Part shown: positions 1-8,428 of the stretch, piece after piece | How positions within the stretch are numbered: the first letter of the stretch is position 1 | How the letters are laid out: every line of letters begins with the position of its first letter | Source: Pseudobutyrivibrio ruminis DSM 9787 | Lineage (GTDB): Bacteria > Bacillota > Clostridia > Lachnospirales > Lachnospiraceae | DNA length: 64,000 bases | Reading direction: 5' to 3' | NCBI RefSeq assembly: GCF_900218035.1 | Contig: NZ_OBMR01000007.1 | Coordinates: 124,001 to 188,000 of the forward strand | Program-made: the position numbers and the translations under genes | Notes under the pieces: model-generated | Told to the model about the DNA's origin: nothing | Database searches by the model: none | Seen by the model: the letters and a program-made list of their open reading frames with translations, nothing else

Positions 1-474
1 AACTATTTTCAAATATTCTTCGTCAAAATCTTCATCCAAGAACTGGGACATATAAGAGACAATAGCAAACCTGATTGTATAAACGTCATTTGTACCAATC
101 CATTTTAACAGCTGCCCAGGCAACAAATCATGATTCTTTTTAAAGCACTTTGGTGACATCTGGTCACATGTAGCCCAGTTGTCCACATATGGCAGAAACT
201 GATTGAGCCTAGTTATACACTCATCATAATCCTTGATTTCACTAATCAAGAATGCATGAATCTGATTCTCATCAAAATACTGATGTGGCAAATCATCAAG
301 AAAATCTGCCACATCCGCCCGCTTACTATACCCTTTTGCAAGTTTGCGAAGGATTGGAGTGCGTACTCCGATAGCTGAACCTTCTGCAATCGTTGGTGTA
401 AGCTTGCTTTGAAAATCCCTATATTTAATATCCTGGTTTGCAAATAAATCTGCTCTGATTTCTTCTGTTATCAT
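1..474 (-). CDS. DNA alkylation repair protein, AlkD-like (3' end beyond window)
   Basis: An open frame of 158 codons runs from an ATG at 474 off the left edge of the window. The protein begins MITEEIRADL and later reads AIGVRTPILRKLAK, FLPYVDNWATCDQ and YTIRFAIVSYM. These are typical of the HEAT-repeat DNA alkylation repair family (AlkD/AlkC-like glycosylases), which excise alkylated bases such as N3- and N7-alkylpurines. The V-D-N-W-x-x-C-D stretch is the most family-like segment. About two thirds of a usual 220-240 residue protein is visible, so the C-terminus is missing. The start lies 5 bases downstream of the NSS symporter stop, so the two genes are probably cotranscribed, without an obvious functional link. 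Confidence 0.8.
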   Translation of the reverse strand, partial: MITEEIRADLFANQDIKYRDFQSKLTPTIAEGSAIGVRTPILRKLAKGYSKRADVADFLDDLPHQYFDENQIHAFLISEIKDYDECITRLNQFLPYVDNWATCDQMSPKCFKKNHDLLPGQLLKWIGTNDVYTIRFAIVSYMSQFLDEDFDEEYLKIV

Positions 475-479
475 ATGTT

Positions 480-1847
480 TTACATTGAAATAATCCCAAA
501 CACGTTAAGTATAGCACTAATCAAAATAATAACAACAAACAATGGGCAAAGGAATTTAATCATGAAAGAGAATACAGCCTTTCTCTTAAATGGATGATTC
601 TCCTGCTCAACTTCTGCTTCCAGTCTTTCTACTGTCATAAACTTAGTAATAAGAATACATGTAGCAAAGGCTGCTATAGGCATCATTACTGAGTTTGTAA
701 GGAAATCAAAGAAATCCAAAAACTGCATGCCAATGATTTTAACATTCGCAAGTGGTCCATTGCCAAGTGATGATAAGCTTCCAAGAACAACCATGATAAC
801 AGCCATAACGTTTGTTCCAAACTTTCTGCTCCACTTGAATTCATCTTCAAATGTGGAAACAGCACTTTCTGTAAGTGCAATCGCGCTTGTTACTGCAGCA
901 AACAAAACTAACGCAAAGAAAAGAATTCCGATAATTCTTCCAAATCCCATGCTGGCAAAAATCTTTGGCATTGTGATAAACATAAGTGATGGGCCAGCAT
1001 TTAATGTGCTTTCATCTCCACCTGAGAAAGCAAACACAGCTGGGATAATCATAAGGCTTGCCATAATAGCAATTGCAGTATCAAAAATCTCTACCTGCTT
1101 TGTAGATTCCTCGATGCTGACTTCTTTCTTTACATAAGAACCAAATGTAATAAGAATACCCATGGCAATTGATAATGAATAAAACATCTGCCCCATAGCA
1201 GTAACAATTGTCATGATTGAAAAATGGTTAAAATTAGGGATAAATAAATATTTTACTCCACTAAATGCCCCTGGTCTTGTAACTGAATAAATACAAATAA
1301 TAATGGCAAGAACTACCAGGATTGGCATCACGAATTTTGAAACTCGCTCAATACCATTTTCTACACCCTTGTATATAACAAATAAAACTAATATCGTAAA
1401 TACGATAAACCAAAATTCTGCATCATAGCCATTTGTAATAAAATCTACAAAGAAACTATCTGTAGCGATTTCATTAACATCTGCTGTGATATATTCAAAT
1501 AAGTACTTACATACCCAGCCACCAATAACAGAATAATAAGGAACGATAAGAATTGGAATAATTGCATTAATCCATCCTCCTAATCCCATTATTTTGTTGT
1601 GACTTAAATCCTTGAATGCCCCTACTGGGCTTTTGCTTGTAGCGCGTCCTATTGCAGTCTCTGCAACGATCATTGTGTATCCAAATGTTAAAGCAAGAAC
1701 TATATAAACAATTAAAAAGATTCCTCCTCCATATTTAGCACATAAGTAAGGGAATCTCCAAATATTTCCTAATCCTACTGATGCTCCAGCTGCTGAAAGC
1801 ACAAAACCAATCTTTCCCGAGAAACTACCTCGATTACCTTTCTTCAA
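480..1847 (-). CDS. Sodium-dependent transporter, NSS/SNF family
   Basis: This 455-residue, strongly hydrophobic protein has about 11-12 membrane segments. The N-terminal signature GASVGLGNIWRFPYLC (about residues 21-36) marks the neurotransmitter:sodium symporter family. Bacterial relatives such as LeuT, TnaT and MhsT couple sodium entry to uptake of amino acids, often tryptophan or branched-chain ones. The length is normal for the 11-12 TM bacterial branch. The substrate cannot be read from the sequence. It has its own start after a strong terminator, so it probably begins a transcription unit that continues into the AlkD-like gene. Confidence 0.9.
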   Translation of the reverse strand: MKKGNRGSFSGKIGFVLSAAGASVGLGNIWRFPYLCAKYGGGIFLIVYIVLALTFGYTMIVAETAIGRATSKSPVGAFKDLSHNKIMGLGGWINAIIPILIVPYYSVIGGWVCKYLFEYITADVNEIATDSFFVDFITNGYDAEFWFIVFTILVLFVIYKGVENGIERVSKFVMPILVVLAIIICIYSVTRPGAFSGVKYLFIPNFNHFSIMTIVTAMGQMFYSLSIAMGILITFGSYVKKEVSIEESTKQVEIFDTAIAIMASLMIIPAVFAFSGGDESTLNAGPSLMFITMPKIFASMGFGRIIGILFFALVLFAAVTSAIALTESAVSTFEDEFKWSRKFGTNVMAVIMVVLGSLSSLGNGPLANVKIIGMQFLDFFDFLTNSVMMPIAAFATCILITKFMTVERLEAEVEQENHPFKRKAVFSFMIKFLCPLFVVIILISAILNVFGIISM

Positions 1848-1911
1848 TTAATTACTCCTCCATGTTACTTTAATACTTTAAGCTGTTAAACTTGTACAGT
1901 AACATAGTATA

Positions 1912-1949
1912 TCAAAAAAAATTGCTTCAAGGAAGAGCCTTGAAGCAAT
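1912..1949 (-). terminator. Intrinsic terminator after the 157-aa gene
   Basis: A perfect 12-bp inverted repeat (1921-1932 with 1938-1949, loop AAGAG) is followed on the minus strand by a run of eight T. It lies 10 bases beyond the stop codon of the gene ending at 1959. Confidence 0.9.
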
Positions 1950-1958
1950 TATTTAAAC

Positions 1959-2432
1959 TTATATTATATTTCTTATTCTAATCATTCTTTCATCCAATTC
2001 ATGGTACACAGGCGTAAGTGGCCAAGGCATAAGCTCTATGTATTCTCTATCACCTGGATTTAATTTTTCTAGCTGCTTTATAAAGGCTTCATCCCGTTTA
2101 TATAGCAGCCTTCCGAAATCACATTGGACGTATTTCTTATATGAATTATCAATGTTTTCAGTTACTCTCCTAAAGCTAATTCGTCCAAAACTATCCTGCT
2201 CTTTGATGAAGGACGCTTTCTCATGGGACGCCTTTGGTTCCTCTAATGAGATTTTACCAATATTAAGAAAATGCTCCCACATATAGCCTGCAATCTTTTC
2301 TTTGGAGATAGGATAATCAAGCTCATCTGCTATCTGTGATATAGAATATCCCAGGTCAGCCAGATGCCTCACTGCTCCACCTGCCGCAGCATCATTTATG
2401 AAATTCGATAAAGCCTTATTAAACTCTTTCAT
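1959..2432 (-). CDS. Conserved hypothetical protein (157 aa)
   Basis: This soluble protein of 157 residues has no family that I recognise. Residues 15-70 look helical: AAAGGAVRHLADLGYSISQIADELDYPISK resembles a helix-turn-helix-like stretch (GYSISQIADEL). The C-terminal half is charged and ends ELDERMIRIRNII. No signal peptide or membrane segment is visible. The start overlaps the end of the upstream membrane protein gene by 14 bases, so translation is probably coupled. A strong terminator follows. A regulatory role is possible from the putative turn, but this is weak inference. Confidence 0.7.
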   Translation of the reverse strand: MKEFNKALSNFINDAAAGGAVRHLADLGYSISQIADELDYPISKEKIAGYMWEHFLNIGKISLEEPKASHEKASFIKEQDSFGRISFRRVTENIDNSYKKYVQCDFGRLLYKRDEAFIKQLEKLNPGDREYIELMPWPLTPVYHELDERMIRIRNII

Positions 2433-3159
2433 GACCTTTTCTGTTCTTTATAATACAAAGCTTCTCTTTACAATTTGCACACTGCAGATGTTTATTACTT
2501 CCAAACCAAAATGTCTCTGGATGTTTCGCATAGCCCACTTCCCATTTAATAAGGACGATAAGTGCCGTAAAAAAAAGACTCCATGAAAAGAAATTCTTTA
2601 TAAACAGCATTGGGGTAAACATCATGAAATATCCCCAGTCATAGATTCTGCAGTTAATACAGCATTTGTTATGCATGATAAATGACTGAAACGGACAGAA
2701 AATAAGAATGCATATATAATCGCACAAATAGAAAAATACAGTCAGCATCAACATGTCCGCCGCACCTATTACCTTAAAGAGATACAATACTGCAAACACA
2801 GCATTAAATGTCAACCAGACTAGCATTACAATCCAAGCTCTTACATTCATCTGCTGGACAAATTCTAAAAGATCCAGCCTTGAGTATCCCTCAACCTCAT
2901 TAAAGGTTTTAACATCACCTTTAAAATAGGCCATAGAAAGATACTTATGGGGAATGATATGCTGTAGCATCATCACCATAAATATCCCCCACAGAACATG
3001 CAATGGGCTGATACCATACTCTGAAATTCCAAAGGTAAACTCATGGGTCATAAAACCTACCAAAATCTCTTTATGAAAGATGTATGCCCCCAATATAAAT
3101 AGGAATACAAAAACTCTGAACCCTAGATTGATTAAAGCTCTTTTCATCATCTTGGTCAT
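2419..3159 (-). CDS. Polytopic membrane protein with cysteine pairs
   Basis: Membrane protein of 246 residues with about five to six hydrophobic segments, for example FRVFVFLFILGAYIF near the N-terminus. Two cysteine clusters occur: KCCINCRIYDWGYF in the middle and CANCKEKLC near the C-terminus, the latter like a small zinc or rubredoxin-type knuckle. I know no function. I prefer the ATG at 3159 over the in-frame start at 3183 because GAGAGG lies about ten bases upstream of 3159. It lies in a three-gene run with a DUF1653 gene upstream and the 157-aa gene downstream. Cys-rich ends on a membrane protein could mean metal binding or redox chemistry, but nothing here proves it. Confidence 0.75.
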   Translation of the reverse strand: MTKMMKRALINLGFRVFVFLFILGAYIFHKEILVGFMTHEFTFGISEYGISPLHVLWGIFMVMMLQHIIPHKYLSMAYFKGDVKTFNEVEGYSRLDLLEFVQQMNVRAWIVMLVWLTFNAVFAVLYLFKVIGAADMLMLTVFFYLCDYICILIFCPFQSFIMHNKCCINCRIYDWGYFMMFTPMLFIKNFFSWSLFFTALIVLIKWEVGYAKHPETFWFGSNKHLQCANCKEKLCIIKNRKGHERV

Positions 3160-3197
3160 GTAATAATACCTCTCACAAAACATAAACCAATAAATAG

Positions 3198-3446
3198 CTA
3201 ATGATTCTTTTTACTAGCAATCTCCTGAAGCTCAAATCTATATTTCTGAGTAACCTCTGGATACTTTTCATGATCCACTTCCGATAAAAACATTTCCTTT
3301 GGTCTTACCCACAAAGAACCATCATCGTACAGCTTGCGATATACTACCATTTCTTCCTGTGTCTCAGAATCCCTAGCTATATCCTCAACCAAATAATAAT
3401 CCCCTTTGAAGTGTTTGTATACTCTGTGTAAAACTAATTCTTGCAT
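3198..3446 (-). CDS. DUF1653 domain protein
   Basis: Small soluble protein of 82 residues. [20 protein letters not shown] at the N-terminus and [16 protein letters not shown] in the middle are the recognisable DUF1653 pattern, a small beta-rich domain of unknown function found widely in Firmicutes and proteobacteria. The whole protein is the domain, so it is complete. It is the first gene of a three-gene run with the membrane protein and the 157-aa protein, and lies just downstream of the rpsI terminator. Confidence 0.85.
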   Translation of the reverse strand: MQELVLHRVYKHFKGDYYLVEDIARDSETQEEMVVYRKLYDDGSLWVRPKEMFLSEVDHEKYPEVTQKYRFELQEIASKKNH

Positions 3447-3507
3447 TGTGTACTCCTTGTAAATAGTATCTATATTTATTTTATTACGAGATAAATATTA
3501 CTGCAAA

Positions 3508-3541
3508 TAAAAAAGCTCCAAGGAAGCAAGCTTCCTGGAGC
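3508..3541 (-). terminator. Terminator of rplM-rpsI
   Basis: GCTCC plus AGGAAG (3515-3526, one bulged A) pairs with CTTCCTGGAGC (3531-3541). On the minus strand the hairpin is followed by six T. It lies about 30 bases beyond the rpsI stop. Confidence 0.85.
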
Positions 3542-3572
3542 ATTTTTGTAGTTGCACAATTTGCAACAATAA

Positions 3573-3971
3573 TTATCTCTTTGAGAACTGAGGTGCGCGA
3601 CGTGCAGCCTTTAAGCCGTACTTCTTACGCTCTTTCATTCTAGGATCTCTTGTAAGGAATCCAGCAGCCTTAAGTGTAGGTCTGTACTCAGCATCTACCT
3701 CAAGGAGTGCACGTGAGATACCGTGTCTGATAGCACCAGCCTGGCCAGTGTATCCGCCACCCTTTACGTTAACGATAACGTCGAACTTGTCAGCTGTGTT
3801 TGTAGCTACAAGTGGCTGACGAACAACTACCTTTAATGTCTCAAGACCAAGGTACTCGTCAATATCTCTCTTATTTATAGTGATCTTACCTGTGCCAGGT
3901 ACAAGATATACTCTAGCAACTGAAGACTTTCTTCTACCAGTTCCATAATACTTTGTTGTATTCTTAGCCAT
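3573..3971 (-). CDS. rpsI: 30S ribosomal protein S9
   Basis: The 132-residue protein carries the S9 hallmarks: [14 protein letters not shown] at the N-terminus, [19 protein letters not shown] in the middle and the basic tail ending QFSKR. That tail reaches towards the P-site tRNA in the small subunit. The length is standard. It follows rplM by 13 bases in the classic L13-S9 operon and shares its promoter and leader. A strong terminator follows. Confidence 0.98.
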   Translation of the reverse strand: MAKNTTKYYGTGRRKSSVARVYLVPGTGKITINKRDIDEYLGLETLKVVVRQPLVATNTADKFDVIVNVKGGGYTGQAGAIRHGISRALLEVDAEYRPTLKAAGFLTRDPRMKERKKYGLKAARRAPQFSKR

Positions 3972-3984
3972 GATCTACCTCCTA

Positions 3985-4413
3985 TTAAAATGTAAGCACT
4001 TCTGGCTTCTGTGCCTGCTGCTTGTGCTCTGGTCCAGCGTATACGAAAAGCTTTGTGTACATCTGACGACCAAGTGGTCCCTTTGGAAGCATGCCCTTAA
4101 CAGCGTGCTCGATAACTCTCTCTGGATGTGTGTTAAGCATATCGCGAAGAGAAGTCTCCTTCATACCACCAACATAATCTGAGTGATGATAGTAAATCTT
4201 CTGATCAAGCTTCTTACCTGTAACCTTAATCTTCTCTGCATTAACTACGATTACATAGTCACCACAATCTGCGTGTGGAGTGAAGACTGGCTTATTCTTA
4301 CCTCTTAAAACCTTTGCAACTTCTGCTGAAAGACGTCCAAGTGTCTGGCCCTCAGCGTCAACTACATACCATTTTCTCTCAATCTGAGATGGGTTTGGCA
4401 TATAAGTATTCAT
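3985..4413 (-). CDS. rplM: 50S ribosomal protein L13
   Basis: The 142-residue protein begins [20 protein letters not shown] and continues with [24 protein letters not shown]-like [13 protein letters not shown] and [17 protein letters not shown], all diagnostic of L13. L13 is an early-assembling large-subunit protein. GGAGG lies about 8 bases before the ATG. It is first in the rplM-rpsI operon, behind a structured 5' leader that probably mediates autoregulation. Confidence 0.98.
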   Translation of the reverse strand: MNTYMPNPSQIERKWYVVDAEGQTLGRLSAEVAKVLRGKNKPVFTPHADCGDYVIVVNAEKIKVTGKKLDQKIYYHHSDYVGGMKETSLRDMLNTHPERVIEHAVKGMLPKGPLGRQMYTKLFVYAGPEHKQQAQKPEVLTF

Positions 4414-4537
4414 GAGAATTCCTCCTTAAATAAATCTAAAAAAGCTCCCAAGCCGGTGATGTCCGGGCACCTGCAAGGAATGTTATAGTAAAACCTGCCT
4501 CCGGGCTAATGGACGCAAGTCTCCTTACTACATCAAC
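4414..4537 (-). promoter_or_regulatory. Probable ribosomal protein L13 leader
   Basis: About 124 nt separate the predicted transcription start (around 4537) from the rplM ATG. The leader can fold: UGAUGU near its 5' end pairs with ACAUCA, AAGGA with UCCUU, and AGCCCGG can compete for CCGGCU. A U6 tract follows GGGAGC shortly before the ribosome site. Firmicutes are known to carry an L13 leader (an Rfam family) at exactly this place, binding L13 for autogenous control. I could not align it to the Rfam model, so the assignment rests on position and foldability. Confidence 0.6.
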
Positions 4538-4543
4538 CGTTAC

Positions 4544-4572
4544 ATTGTACAATAGGAATCCGTATCCGTCAA
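4544..4572 (-). promoter_or_regulatory. Sigma-A-type promoter of rplM-rpsI
   Basis: On the minus strand TTGACG (4567-4572) and TACAAT (4544-4549) are spaced by exactly 17 bases. The -35 box lies about ten bases beyond the truA stop. Confidence 0.75.
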
Positions 4573-4580
4573 CATAATTT

Positions 4581-5315
4581 TTACTCGTACTCAATTCCAA
4601 TCATAGTAAGTCCGTGAGCTGGAGCGGTTGGGCCAGCAAGCTCGCGGTTGCGGCCACGGAATATTTCAAGCATGTACATTGGCTCCATCTCTCCTGCACC
4701 TACTTTGATAAGGGTGCCGGCGATGATACGAACCATGTTGTATAGGAATCCATCTCCTGTAAGGCGGATATGGATGACATCGTCTTCTTTGTAGACTTTT
4801 GCGGTGTAGATGGTGCGGACACGGGATTTAACCTGTGCCTTTACTGATGAGAATGAAGTGAAATCGTGCTGACCGATAAGGTAAGCTGCTGCTTCATTCA
4901 TTTTATCTACATCCAAATCGTAATAATAGTGGAATGTATCTTTGCGCTTTGTAGGGTCTGGCATCTTGCGATTTAAAATCTTATATTCGTATGTCTTGTG
5001 GCAAGCAGCATAACGTGGATGGAAATCGTCCTCCACCTGGCAAGAATACTGAACTACGATATCGTCAGGCAAACGCTGATTCAGAGCAAAGCTGATTTTG
5101 TCAGCTGGCATTCTTGAATTAGTATCAAAGACAGCTACATTTCCAAGGGAATGAACACCTGCATCTGTACGGCTTGCTCCCATAATCGAAATTGGCTCCT
5201 GAAGAAGATCCGTGAGGGCCTCGTTCAATTTCTGTTCGATTGTTACTCCGTTTGGCTGAATCTGCCAGCCACTATAGTTACTGCCATCATAGGCAACTAC
5301 TATCATTACTCTCAT
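4581..5315 (-). CDS. truA: tRNA pseudouridine(38-40) synthase TruA
   Basis: The 244-residue enzyme isomerises uridines 38-40 in the tRNA anticodon stem. The catalytic motif GASRTDAGVH is present with Asp51, and YDGSNYSGWQIQPNG at residues 9-23 is the usual N-terminal signature. FLYNMVRIIAGTLIKVG near the C-terminus is also typical. The length is standard. The start is one base from the ecfT stop, so the gene is cotranscribed with the ECF module, the common Firmicute order. Confidence 0.97.
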   Translation of the reverse strand: MRVMIVVAYDGSNYSGWQIQPNGVTIEQKLNEALTDLLQEPISIMGASRTDAGVHSLGNVAVFDTNSRMPADKISFALNQRLPDDIVVQYSCQVEDDFHPRYAACHKTYEYKILNRKMPDPTKRKDTFHYYYDLDVDKMNEAAAYLIGQHDFTSFSSVKAQVKSRVRTIYTAKVYKEDDVIHIRLTGDGFLYNMVRIIAGTLIKVGAGEMEPMYMLEIFRGRNRELAGPTAPAHGLTMIGIEYE

Positions 5316-5316
5316 A

Positions 5317-6117
5317 TTATAAAATAACCTTTACTGCAAAAAATAGGATGATGTAAAGGGCTACACAAATATATGCTCGCTGATCAAGTGAATTATACTT
5401 GAGGGGATGCATCTTTGTACGTCCTTCGCCACCATTATAACATCTTGCCTCCATGGCAAGTGATAAATCGTTAGCTCTTCTGAAAGCTGAAACAAAAAGT
5501 GGCACTAAAAGTGGCACCATGTTTTTAGCCTTTGTAATAAGACCGCCTGATTCAAAATCAGCGCCTCTAGCCATTTGTGCCTTCATGATTTTGTCTGTCT
5601 CCTCAATAAGGATTGGAATGAATCTGAGGGCAATTGACATCATCATTGAAATCTCATGTACTGGCACATTGAACTTTTTCATGAAGCCAAGTGATTTCTC
5701 CAAACCATCAGTAAGCTGATTTGGTGTGGTTGTAAGTGTCATGATTGATGTGCCAACAATAAGAAGAATCATTCTGCTTGTCATAAGCACTGCATTTTTA
5801 AGTCCCACATCTGAAATAGAAAGAATCCAAAATGATACTAAAGTCTTTCCTGGTGTAAGGAACAAATTGAAAAGGCCGGCAATGATAAGCAATACAACAA
5901 TTGCCTTTAGCCCCTTTACCATAAATGAAAATGGCACATGACTAAGCCTGATAATGCCTATCATTGACAACAAAACTATTGCAAACAACACTGCATTGTC
6001 TGCTGAAAATAATGTGATGATAAAAACCAGAGTAGAAAACAGCTTCACTCTTGGATCCAATGAATGAAGAACTGATTCTGCTGGATAATATTGTCCTAAT
6101 GTAATTTCTCGTAGCAT
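5317..6117 (-). CDS. ecfT: ECF transporter transmembrane component EcfT
   Basis: Integral membrane protein of 266 residues with about five to six helices. It carries the EcfT coupling motifs: A-R-G in QMARGADFESGG (around residue 180) and a second A-R motif in AMEARCYNGGEGRT. These contact the two ATPases. EcfT scaffolds group II energy-coupling factor transporters and is shared among several vitamin-specific S components encoded elsewhere. It follows the fused ATPase gene and precedes truA. Confidence 0.93.
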   Translation of the reverse strand: MLREITLGQYYPAESVLHSLDPRVKLFSTLVFIITLFSADNAVLFAIVLLSMIGIIRLSHVPFSFMVKGLKAIVVLLIIAGLFNLFLTPGKTLVSFWILSISDVGLKNAVLMTSRMILLIVGTSIMTLTTTPNQLTDGLEKSLGFMKKFNVPVHEISMMMSIALRFIPILIEETDKIMKAQMARGADFESGGLITKAKNMVPLLVPLFVSAFRRANDLSLAMEARCYNGGEGRTKMHPLKYNSLDQRAYICVALYIILFFAVKVIL

Positions 6118-6160
6118 ATTTATAATCCTTTTTTAGTCCAAGCCAATAAGGTCTCGGCTA

Positions 6161-7921
6161 TTATTTACAAGCTTTCAAAATGGATTCTGTTGCTTCTGAA
6201 ACTGTTGTTGCAGAGGCATCAACATCATAACCCATTTCTTTTAAATCATTCATAACATATGTTACCTGTGGAGCGGCAAGTCCCATCTTTTCAAGCTCCT
6301 TGTAGTGAGCAAAGACTTCCTTTGGTGTGCCATCGAAAGCTGGGCGACCTGCATCCATTACGATGATTCTATCAACGTAGTTGGCCACATCCTCCATGGA
6401 ATGAGAAACCAAAATAACTGTATCTTTTCGTTTTTCATGCATATCGGAAATAAGACCAAGTATATCATCTCTTCCCTTTGGGTCAAGGCCTGCTGTTGGC
6501 TCGTCCAAAATAAGCACTGCCGGCTTCATTGCAATTACACCTGCGATAGCAGCTCTACGCTTCTGACCACCTGAAAGCTCAAATGGTGATGCAAGATATA
6601 ATTCTTCTGGAAGCTTAACCAAGCCAAGCGCCTCGTATGCTCTCTTGATTTGCTCCTTTTCATCGAGCCCCTGATTCTTAGGGCCGTACTGAACATCTTT
6701 GAATACAGTTGTTTCAAAAAGCTGATGTTCAGGATACTGGAACACCATTCCTACCTGTGTACGTAAGTCTCTGATATCAAAATCCTTGTCGTAGATATCC
6801 TGACCATTGTAGTAGATTGTACCCTCGGTAGCCTTTTCCAATCCATTCAAATGCTGCACTAGAGTAGATTTACCACTACCTGTATGGCCTATGATACCGA
6901 TAAACTCTCCCTCTTTTATAGAGAGATTAACATCATCAAGAGCCTTTACTTCATATGCTGTATTTGGAGAATACTTGTATGAAACATGATCAAGTATTAA
7001 CACGTTCTTTTTATCGACATCTGCTTCTGCTGCTGGCTTTTCTGTAGTCTGTGCAGCCGCTGCCTTTTTCATCCCAAGCTGTGTGAGAGCATCTACAAGT
7101 TCCTTTCTTGTAAGGACGCATTCTGGTAGATCAAGACCTGCTTTTCTAAGCTCATGAGCAAGAAGTGTAACCTGAGGAACATCAAGGCTGTGCTCCTTGA
7201 GAAGCTCAACATCCTTGAAAATCTCCCTTGGCTTGCCTTCCATAAAGACCTTGCCCTTTTCCATTACGTAGACATAGTCAGAATCAACAACCTCTTCCAT
7301 GTAGTGAGTAATCAGGATAACAGTGATTCCCTTTTCACGGTTGAGAGTGTGAACTGCACGAAGCACATCTGCTCGTCCATCAGGATCAAGCATGGCTGTT
7401 GGCTCATCCAAAATGATGCATTTTGGCTCCATTGCCATAACACCAGCTATTGCTACTCTTTGCTTTTGTCCACCTGATAATTTGTTTGGAGAATGAGCCT
7501 TATACTTTGTCATTCCAACCATCTTTAAAGACTTATCAACTCGTTCCACAATCTGTTCTGTAGGAACGCCGATGTTTTCTGGTCCGAAAGCCACGTCCTC
7601 TTCTACAACACTGGCTATTATTTGATTATCAGGATTTTGGAAAACCATACCTGCAGTCTGACGTACTGCAAATGTGTACTCATCATCAGATGTGTTCATC
7701 TCGTCTACCCAGATTGTACCTTCTGATGGAGTAAGAAGCGCATTAATGTGCTTTGCGAATGTAGATTTGCCTGAACCATTGTGTCCTAAAATAGATATGA
7801 ACTGTCCTGGTTCAACGTTGAGATTAACGTGGTCGAGGGCAAGCTGAATGCTCTCCACGTTGCCCTCTTCGTCACGTCTAATATATTCATGTACTAATTC
7901 TTTTGACCTTATTATTGCCAT
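6161..7921 (-). CDS. ECF transporter ATPases EcfA1 and EcfA2 fused in one chain
   Basis: One 586-residue protein contains two complete ABC ATPase domains joined by a linker at about residues 275-310. Domain 1 has Walker A GHNGSGKST (about 46-54), signature LSGGQKQRVAIAG and Walker B CIILDEPTAMLDP. Domain 2 has GHTGSGKST, LSGGQKRRAAIAG and VLILDEPTAGLDP. Both sites look intact. Most Firmicutes encode these as two genes, so the fusion is a lineage feature. They energise vitamin and cofactor uptake with EcfT. I choose the ATG at 7921: the GTG at 7930 sits only two bases from the AAGGA site, while the ATG has 11 bases. Confidence 0.92.
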   Translation of the reverse strand: MAIIRSKELVHEYIRRDEEGNVESIQLALDHVNLNVEPGQFISILGHNGSGKSTFAKHINALLTPSEGTIWVDEMNTSDDEYTFAVRQTAGMVFQNPDNQIIASVVEEDVAFGPENIGVPTEQIVERVDKSLKMVGMTKYKAHSPNKLSGGQKQRVAIAGVMAMEPKCIILDEPTAMLDPDGRADVLRAVHTLNREKGITVILITHYMEEVVDSDYVYVMEKGKVFMEGKPREIFKDVELLKEHSLDVPQVTLLAHELRKAGLDLPECVLTRKELVDALTQLGMKKAAAAQTTEKPAAEADVDKKNVLILDHVSYKYSPNTAYEVKALDDVNLSIKEGEFIGIIGHTGSGKSTLVQHLNGLEKATEGTIYYNGQDIYDKDFDIRDLRTQVGMVFQYPEHQLFETTVFKDVQYGPKNQGLDEKEQIKRAYEALGLVKLPEELYLASPFELSGGQKRRAAIAGVIAMKPAVLILDEPTAGLDPKGRDDILGLISDMHEKRKDTVILVSHSMEDVANYVDRIIVMDAGRPAFDGTPKEVFAHYKELEKMGLAAPQVTYVMNDLKEMGYDVDASATTVSEATESILKACK

Positions 7922-7929
7922 GGTACCCA

Positions 7930-8427
7930 CTATTCCTTCCAGTTGAGTCTATGCAAATTGCCCTCAGTTTCAAGTCCGAGGAAATCATTCTGTCTCAGTG
8001 CTTCGTATAAAACAACAGCAACTGAATTTGATAAATTAAGTGATCTAATATCGTGTCCCATTGGAATACGAACGCAATTCTCCTCATTTTCAACAAGGAT
8101 TTCTTCAGGGATGCCCGCTGATTCCTTGCCAAACATAATGTAGCAGTCTGGTTCATAATTCACCTGGGTGTGTGTCTTTTTGGCTTTTGTAGTAGCCATA
8201 TAAACCTTTGCATCAGGATTCTTTGCCTTGAAGTCCTCCCAATCATCATATCGGAATACTTCTAGCTTATCCCAATAGTCCATGCCGGCTCTTTTCACAG
8301 TCTTGTCTGTGAGCACAAATCCAAGTGGCTCAATCAGATGAAGACGTGTGCCTGTGGCACAGCATGTACGCCCTATATTTCCAGTGTTTGCTGGAATTTC
8401 GGGTTCATGTAAAACTATATTTAACAT
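7930..8427 (-). CDS. trmL: tRNA (cytidine/uridine-34 2'-O)-methyltransferase TrmL
   Basis: Compact SPOUT-fold methyltransferase of 165 residues. It opens MLNIVLHEPEIPANTGNIGRTC, and further family marks are HLIEPLGF, IMFGKESAGIPEEIL and RIPMGHDIRSLNLSNSVA; the C-terminal trefoil-knot region binds S-adenosylmethionine. TrmL methylates the 2'-O of the wobble nucleotide of leucine tRNAs. The length is standard. It is one base from the upstream aminotransferase stop and immediately precedes the ECF ATPases. Confidence 0.95.
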   Translation of the reverse strand: MLNIVLHEPEIPANTGNIGRTCCATGTRLHLIEPLGFVLTDKTVKRAGMDYWDKLEVFRYDDWEDFKAKNPDAKVYMATTKAKKTHTQVNYEPDCYIMFGKESAGIPEEILVENEENCVRIPMGHDIRSLNLSNSVAVVLYEALRQNDFLGLETEGNLHRLNWKE

Positions 8428-8428
8428 T

